Origin: Membranipora membranacea
Taxonomy: Eukaryota; Bryozoa; Gymnolaemata; Cheilostomatida; Membraniporidae
Assembly (NCBI GenBank): GCA_914767715.1
Contig: OU612066.1
Location: forward strand, 12,283,001-12,347,000
Reading direction: 5' to 3'
DNA: 64,000 nt
Every line of letters starts with the position of its first letter. Position 1 is the stretch's first letter. Shown in pieces: positions 52,301 to 61,300 of the stretch. The notes beneath the pieces are model-generated. The model had not been told where the DNA came from. It did not search any database and saw only the letters and a program-made list of their open reading frames with translations. Position numbers and translations under genes: made by a program.

Positions 52301-55300
52301 GTATAACAAAGCAGACTAGTATAACTTACCTGTGCCACCAGGGTGCCGACTGGTGAGTTTTCAGATATAGTAGCAGTATAAGAGATCCTATCAAACTGAG
52401 GAGCGTACTCATTGACATCTGTAACTCTGACTGTTATACCGATAGTAGCGTACTGTGTGGGATATCTGAAACAGGAGCTCATGTTGTAATAAATGGTCAG
52501 CGGTAATGAACAAAGTCTTAATGTGATTATTTTGGAGAATTTTTAACTCTGCTCAAAATTATATTGTTGCAATCCATTCGATGACAAGAAGATCGCCCGT
52601 TGTTTTATTAGAATTCACTTCCACTAATAAATAATTGGGTATAATCTATTTTTAAGCAGTAAAATCAAATCCAAGAGCAGGCCAGTGACTGAGCATCAAA
52701 TGTTGCCTGATCTTTTGAGGATAAGTATAAATCATATCAAAGAGGAGCTAAAAAATTAAATAGTTATTCTCAGAGTCCCTCCAGCTTGAGTTAACATTAT
52801 GATGAATCTATTTGAGGTTTGAGTAAAACACCATTATAGAACAGCCATCTGCTATATAATACCCTTTATCCCGTGCTTGTAGTAGGAGTTTGTATTCACT
52901 CTTCTGTTCATGATCCACTTTGTCAGGCTGTCTGACTTTGACTACACCGGTCAGTCGGTTAATACTGAATATATCCTCATCATTCCCTGATAGTATCTCA
53001 TACTCTACCTCGGCATTCAAACCGATATCTAGGTCATCACTAGCTACAATCTATGAACAAAACATGGTGAGAAGAATGTCTCTAACTCTGCCATAGGAGT
53101 GTTAAATCTTTGGCAAAAAGTGATATACATCTATATGGGTCATCTATCAGATCATTTACATATTATCCATTCTTTCCCCCATAGATCCACATATCAGCAT
53201 ATTTATGGGATTTAACGGATTAATTCCATACTGAGCTTATTATGAAGATTGAATTATCAGGGCAGGTCTGCTATTAATTAATGTGTCTGGCAGGTCTGCT
53301 AAAACTCAGTTAAATATGATTAATAGTTAGTAGCGGTGGTATCCTACAAGTGATTATAAATATGGACAACTGTTTGCACTGCGGTGATGTGTTTCACATA
53401 GACCTAAGATGTAGACGTGGCACCACACTGACAGTGAGAAGTGAGCCGCAGGGCAATTAGGGTCTAGAAAAGGGGGTGTGTTTACAAATTGACCTCCATT
53501 AGAGCATGAAATAGGCCATTATACTTTAGGTTTGACTAAGACATATATAAAGCGTCGGTGGTGTAAAGGTTAGCATTGTTGCCTTCCAAGCAATAGATCC
53601 GGGTTCGATTCCCGGCTGACGCACTGTTTTTGAGGATATCAGAGTTTGGAGGGGACAAGGGAATAAACTCCTTGCATAGGTGATATACTATTTGAGGCTA
53701 AATTAAACTTATTTTGATCTAAATAGTCAGAAAATAGATGAGAGGCCCACAGTATTCACTAAAATAAAGTTGCACACCGCAAAATATATTCTCAAATTAT
53801 ACCTGAAACACATTCTCATTTGGCTCATTCTCATTGATGTAGTAGATTCCTATATCTGGCCTGAATAGTGGTGGATTGTCATTCTGGTCGATGACATGTA
53901 CTGTGGCTCTCACAGCTGTGGTCAACTGTAACACATATATACATATATAAAAACACCTAACATTCAGTTTCAGACATCTTTCATCCAGCCTAATGTATAT
54001 AGACAGGTAGGTAGGTGCACAACCCAACAACCAACATGATATTACAAGCACCATGATCATTTCAAAACAGAATAAGATAGTTATGTTACATAGTTACAAA
54101 GGAGAAGGAGAGGGTGACCCAATCAGACTTGGCGAAAAACGGCGCTCAAACAGATGAAGGTACACAACATCAAGTTGTGGGCGGAGGCTGGCAAAATGGC
54201 GAGAGATCGAGAAAGATGGAAGGGAAAGGAGAAGGCGATTCTGGCGAAATATTCCACTAGGAGTTCTGCAACATAAGTCAAAGTAAGTCAAGTTACATAG
54301 TTAATATTGAAAACATACCATTCTTATTCAAAAGGGGAATGTTCGTTTGGACTAAAAGTAGTACCCATGACATAAAACTTGCTACTCGACAGCTGTCAAC
54401 CATTGTCATGTCCAATATCAGACACAGTTTTACAATATTTTATATCAAAACCTTAAAAAGTGCTTACTAGGACGAAGAATACTAGAGTAACTACATACCG
54501 CTCCATCAGACGCGATGACATTGAAGCTATGCTCATCTTTGTTCTCCCTATCCAGTGGTTCAATAGCATATAACAGTCCGAGAGAGTTAATGTGGAATAG
54601 TTCTGCAAACAATGTGAAGCAGTTAAGTCTCAGAAATTCCCATCACTTTAAACTGAAACAACGGCAAATGTTCCCCTGTCATAAAGCCCATGTCATAAAG
54701 TTACTATATAAATGTGATAGCTCTATGATGCTAACAAACACTTATATAGAGTAACCAAGCATAGCCACGTTTGCTGTATCAACACATAATTTCATATTGC
54801 TAAAAGTATGAGACATGTTTTCGGCCCCTATAAGCATCCTTGTTTACTGCATAGGAGTCTACTCAAATGTGTATAGATCAAAGCATGGTGCATCAAGCTG
54901 CAATCCTTAATATAAATGGAAGAAAGAGCAGTTAAAGGGTTTGTCTGGAAAAAGTTGTCTTCTCAGACCCAATTGTACAGACAACTCCCTGTAGTTTGCT
55001 GTTCTTCTAGCCCATATTTGCTAGAGTTATATACCTCCACCTTTTCATCTATATATTATATATTTGTAGAAAAAGAACCAGGTTTCTATTTGCATATACT
55101 AATGAATTTATTACAAACCTCTGACATTAGGTGGCTGTAGAGAGTAGGTGATATTATCTCTATCAGAGTCTGTAGCTCGTACCGTCCCGATAGCGAACCT
55201 ACCAGGTACATTCTCTGATACATTGAAAGTGTAACTCGACAACTCAAATATTGGGAAATTGTCATTTTCAGGCAGTACATTGACTGTAAATCGATGTGTG

Positions 55301-58300
55301 CTAAAACAAATTTTGAGATAGGATAAAAGGAAAGGTAATAAGCATTTTAAGGGTCACAACTATGATTGAGACTGTTGTCACATGAGTAAGAATTCCAAAT
55401 GTTACAATGATATGAGGTGATGTTACAGTGAATACTGGAAATATGATAGCTAGAGTTGACCACTAATTCTAAAAGGCCATATGTCTGTTTGGACATAAAA
55501 CTGGTATTGATAGCTGCGTCGTCTTGTCATATTAAGTAAGAGTCTGACAAATCATTGTTTGGGCACGAAAGGTGATTGGTTCAAAATCTCCTATTCCCTA
55601 ACAACTTTGAGCGCTTTAACTTCTGGCATTCCCCTAACCATAATAGATAATTGAAAGTGGCTACCATTGTATCATCAAAAATTCAAATAGTCCTGCCTAC
55701 CTGGAGAGTGGAGGTGTTCCCAGGTCTGTAGCAGTGATAATAGCCTCCAGTAACCTTACCTCCTCGTAGTCCACCTGTCTGATGAGGGTTACAGTAGTAC
55801 ATGAGTGTATGTCCAGGTATATAGCTGGCTCCACAGTACACACAACATCACCGCGAGGTCCAGAGTCTCTGTCACTCACTGAGAGTATCAGCGGTAGGAC
55901 GAATCCATTTGCTCTCGACTCACTAACGCCAACCTCCGATAAGTCTGTATGTCAAGTGTAAGAGAAAAGTTGTCACAAGGAAACAAGTGTCTGATGGATA
56001 TTACTGAAATGCTCAGCAACAAGATGAAATCTGATTGAATGCAATAAATATTACTACATGGAAACAAGAAATTACACAATTCCTAATGGAACATCCTGTT
56101 TCAGTTGCCATTTTCAATATGATGAGCTTACAACATGTAGATGTATGAGTTAATTGTCTTGTTCTTGGAAATTCTTACCAGTAACGATCAAGGGATAGTT
56201 ATCATTGACATCGATCACACTGATATTTACGGAGGCTGTCGTAAATCTTCCGTATGGATCGTGTGCTTCAACCTGTATTAATCAAGATAAAACGAGTAAT
56301 AAAAACAGAAAACGATAATGAACTAAAATACTAACTAGTTTGTTGCCTGCTATCATTGCAATGAGACTGAGACTTCATGATATTCCAGAGTTTCTGACGG
56401 CAGCAATGTGTGAAATCAGAACAATAGCCACATACATGATAAAAGAATATACTATGTCACATATGGCAGTGGTGATGACTACCGTTGTTTCAATACCAAA
56501 CAGTAACATTTAACCCTGCAAAGGATCGGTGAGGAAAATGCTGCAGACATGATCCCTGCATCAAGCATTTATTTTAACGTACTAACTAACTATTAATTTC
56601 ATTAATGTGTAAGAGTGTCTCATCATGAACATTAATGATGTCATACCTTGAACACATAAGGACCGGACAGAGATGAGTTTTCTGCATCCACGGTTTTTCT
56701 GAGGGAGATAACACCCGTCTCACCATCTAACCAGAACATACCGCGGGTCTGACTTAGGGTAGAGTTAGAAAAGTAAAATATAATCTCATCACCATCTCCA
56801 TCACTAGCTCTTACCCTGCAGATAGAAAGGTAGCGTAAGGTAACTCTGATAGAAGGTAACTCCAAATGCTTGGAACTCACATAAGGGAGTCAGGGACTGA
56901 TAATGACATGGAGATATCGGAAAATTCACTAATTTATACATGAGAAGACAAACACTGTAGCAGGCAATGTATGATAACAAATTTCACGTGACAGCTGGAG
57001 TGCGATCTCAAATGTCCCAAACTCCCTGCCGACAACATCAGGATAGACCACATGACCTGGTGATAATCACTCAAAGAAAATGATGGGTTTTTTCTTAATG
57101 CACATAAGGAGCCAAAATTATAATAGCTAGTTCAAGAAATCTGAGTTGAGACGAGGCTTGAAGGATCGTATCAAGAGGTCAAAGTAATAGGCTAAGCGCT
57201 CAGACTCAGTTTGCCAACATTTGATTCTGGTAATAGGGGATGGGGGGGGGGGGCACATAAACAATTGATTAGAAAATTCAAAATTGTGATAAACAAATGT
57301 GGAGTAAGTCGGGTGTCACAACTTCTTGATCACAGGCAGAAACGGCAGAAGAAGGCATCACAGACTCACGTGAGTATATTTGTGCCCGTGGCTCTGTCCT
57401 CTAGAATCTGTATATTATAGTTGGTTTGTGTAAATGTCGGGTCATGTATGTTCACAGACGTGACTTTTAGCAGGAGAGTAGCTGTATTATCGGGTACTTG
57501 AGGTCCATTATAAGGCTCTATGTTGACAACCTTCAACCCTGATAAAGAGTGCAGATTTATAGATATCGTAGATGATTATTTGGAAAGTCAATGTTATGGA
57601 CAAGATGTAGTTTTAGCTGCTATGTGGGGTGTAAAAATTGACAGTTTGGGCTTTTCACCAACCAGAACATAGTGAGTTAATCATTAACAGTCCGTATGTT
57701 TAATTGCTGACAACTTCACAGCCAATAGTTGAATTATGTTGATATCAACAATAGCTACCACACCTACCTACCACACCCGAACATTACCAATACATTATCA
57801 GTACATTGGAAATGCATTACCAACAGTTATCAATACATTACTGATTCATTATCAACACATTACAAATACATTATCAATACATCATTTGTACATTATGTTA
57901 CCATATGAACCTAAACCAAGTTTGGTCAATTTGCCTGCATTCAGAGTTGCTCCCCTCCACTGGTCACGCCGCAGGCTTTGCATGCGACGTGACCAGTGGA
58001 AGGGAGCAACTGGAATGCAGGCAACTGGATTCAACTTGATCCAATATGAACCTTACCAATAGTATACTCAGACAGAAGAATACCAGGAGGTACATCAAGC
58101 GGTTTCAGAACATCGATATGATCGTCTATCATCTGGAAATATTCCTCATCACCACTTATCATTGTGATTCTGTATGTATCATATGGTGGTAAGTCTGCAT
58201 CCAAAACCTGAATAATACAAGCAGTGGATAAGTGTGTGATATCGAAAGGACCAAAGCAATATATGGTCGAGCAGCTAGGACCGCAGTAGTTATTCAATAT

Positions 58301-61300
58301 TTAAACACTGAAAAAGTTCAGATCACTTTTGGGTATAAATTGCGCGTAGCGTTAGAAATTGCAACATTTTTCATCAATGGCACCTATAAGGTTATAAGAC
58401 TTAGTGCTGTACCAGCTCAATATGCTACCTATAAAATCATACACACATTATTATATCACTAGACCAGATGAAAGAATTAATTCTTTTTCACAGACACTTC
58501 AGTGCATTACCATCAAAGAGGCGCAAATTACAATCATCAGATCCTAACCTATACCACAAATATATCACCTCAGGCAGTGGGATGGTCCCTTGGAACCCCT
58601 CCCTATAACTGAGTATATACTGAGGCTGAGAGAACACAGGCTTATTATCATTGATGTCAGTGATTGTGATTGATACAAGGGATGATCCTGTCCTCTGAGA
58701 CACGCCCTTATCATGAGCGTACACCATCACAGAGATAGAAGACTGAGTCTCACGATCTATACATCGAGTTATATTCAAAACACCCCGAGATGGCTCAATG
58801 TAATATCTGAAACAGAGAGTAACAGCAAGATCATATCTGTCATTGAAGATAAAAAAATTCTTAGTTTCAGCTAGACTTCCTAACTACACGGAGAGTTTAC
58901 CCAAAACTTTGCTTTAGATATCACTACAACATTAGGCTGCAATTTCATTTCCAATGCAGGGATATGATGCATAGAAGATTAGTATGCAAAACTCTGTCTA
59001 CAACTGCTCTTTATTTTACATATATCATCATTTGTATGTAGTTCATAATATGGTGAAATACTAGGAAGCTATAGGCTCCACTCTGTAGACAAAAAGGAGT
59101 GAGTTTTTACCGTAGCTGTACTCATTTTCATCAGATGTGAATTATAGATGTTGCAAGTAACACACAATAAAATGTGAATCTAATATAAACAACAAAGGTT
59201 GAAAAAGACAATTTGGAGTGGGTTATCAAGCTGGACCCAGATCCTACTTATGTAGGTACTAGGCAACCTGTTGTACATTGAATTAAAAACCAGTAAAACA
59301 CAGCATGTGCGTTTAGTACTATATAGTGCTGCACTGTACTCACTCATTCCCATTGACGAAGTAGGTGATATCAGCGTTGTCTCCTTCATCAATATCCGAA
59401 GCCTGGAGTTGTCCCAGTGTGCGTGAATCACAGCCCTCTAAAATATGCATGACCAGCAATTTTTCGGAATGAGCAAAATAATTTATCATTAAAAAGTTGA
59501 GATAACACTTCTATCCACCACAATTTTGATGATCATAGTCACAAAACCGAACCATTCATCACACAACATTTGTCCCATATGAGGGAGAGAGGTAATAGTT
59601 TGCAGGTTGCAGTGCTAGCTGGTAGCTAGTAGCATTATATTATCAACCACTTTCCCAATTTAGTTTGGGCATTTAAACCAACAGCGCTCAGTATGTATAA
59701 AGGGAAGCAAGGTGAGAACGTAACATCCGAGTAGATTGAAGCTCTATTTGAATTCAATTTTTTTAAAGTTCACTTCTAGTTCAATTTTAAATAGCTAGCA
59801 GATTATTCTCCCACAGGACCACTGACCACTGACTGAGAACTGGTAGGTGTCCTCGAATAAAGGCTCGTTATCGTTCACATCTACAACTATGACATCAATG
59901 GTGGCAGCAGGAACACTGTAGTAATAACCATCGAATGCAATAACCTGAAATCTGAATGTGGCATCTGTCTCACGGTCAAGTGCCGTTTTCAATAGCACCT
60001 CGCCTCTGTAAGTAGATATAACATTGTTTAATACATTTTTTTAAAAGAAATGAACTAAAGCTGTAGTGAGTATATTATTTTATCATGATTTGATCAGCTT
60101 TCCATGAGCATATATACTATCACATTTTGTTTAACAGTGATAGAAATTGGGTCAATGTCTGTTGGAAGGGTAAAAGAGAGAGAAAGAGAGAGAACATACA
60201 AGCACATGCCATCAAGATCCAGATCAGATCCAGATTAAAGAAGCCCAACTTCACATTCCATATGACTGACAGGTTTTCAGATTACAAAAACAATCAAGAT
60301 ACCACAACAACTAATTGAGAGAAAAGTGTACACCAATAAAACATCAGCAAGTTCTTACTGAGCTGTGACTTCAAATGAATAATTTGTCGGAGATATCCCA
60401 TTCCTAAAAATGAACCATCATACACAAAAGCATTATAATCATAACTTTCATTTTGATAAATTGACAAATAGCCGCTGTCTTATTGTACATATCAACTCTT
60501 AGCTGCAAAAAGAAAAAAATCTTATTACTGCTCCCCTTCATTTTAGCACCGACAAAGAAAATTTCAACTATCTATATTTTACGTTTGGTACCAACAACTA
60601 GACAGTATCTAGATTTACATATTTACTATCTATGCTTCACTGATTTAGTATCTATACTTTACTTGATAAAGAAACTATCTCAGGGCTTAAAGAAGACAAA
60701 TGTTTAACAATCGGGTTGAGGATTTCTACTGCTTCAAAATAGTTTCCCTCACAAGAGGGGACGACTTTTAATCGCACTCCCCAAAATATGAAGCAAGGAA
60801 ATATTTCTCACGTAAAGTTGAGAAGTCTGAACACAGTAGACGGAGGAGTGTTGAACAGCCATGTAGCTGACATGTAGTATAGTATTGTAGTTCCTGCATC
60901 GGCGTCTGTAGCCTGTAACTGTAGTAAAGTAGAACCAACGGCTGCATCTACAAGCAAAATCACAAACATTGAGTGAATAATAGTAATCAGATTGACCTAG
61001 ATAAATGAATTTGGGATTTTGGAGAGATATTATTTTGCAACCGAATGGCAACAATATTGTGTTATTAACAGAGCTCACATCCTTAAATATGGATAAAAAA
61101 AAAACCCAATGGACCTATGCGAGAAGATTTTCTTTTACTTTAAATCTTAGCGACATGAACATCACCATTTGAAACCGGTAATTTTAGTGAATTTCTGCTT
61201 AGGTATTCATCATCGTGTTGACAGAAAAATTCAGTGAGTAGAACCAAATGGCTACATGCGTCTCTACTCTAGCACATTTAGGGTGGCAGCGTGACGGTTT

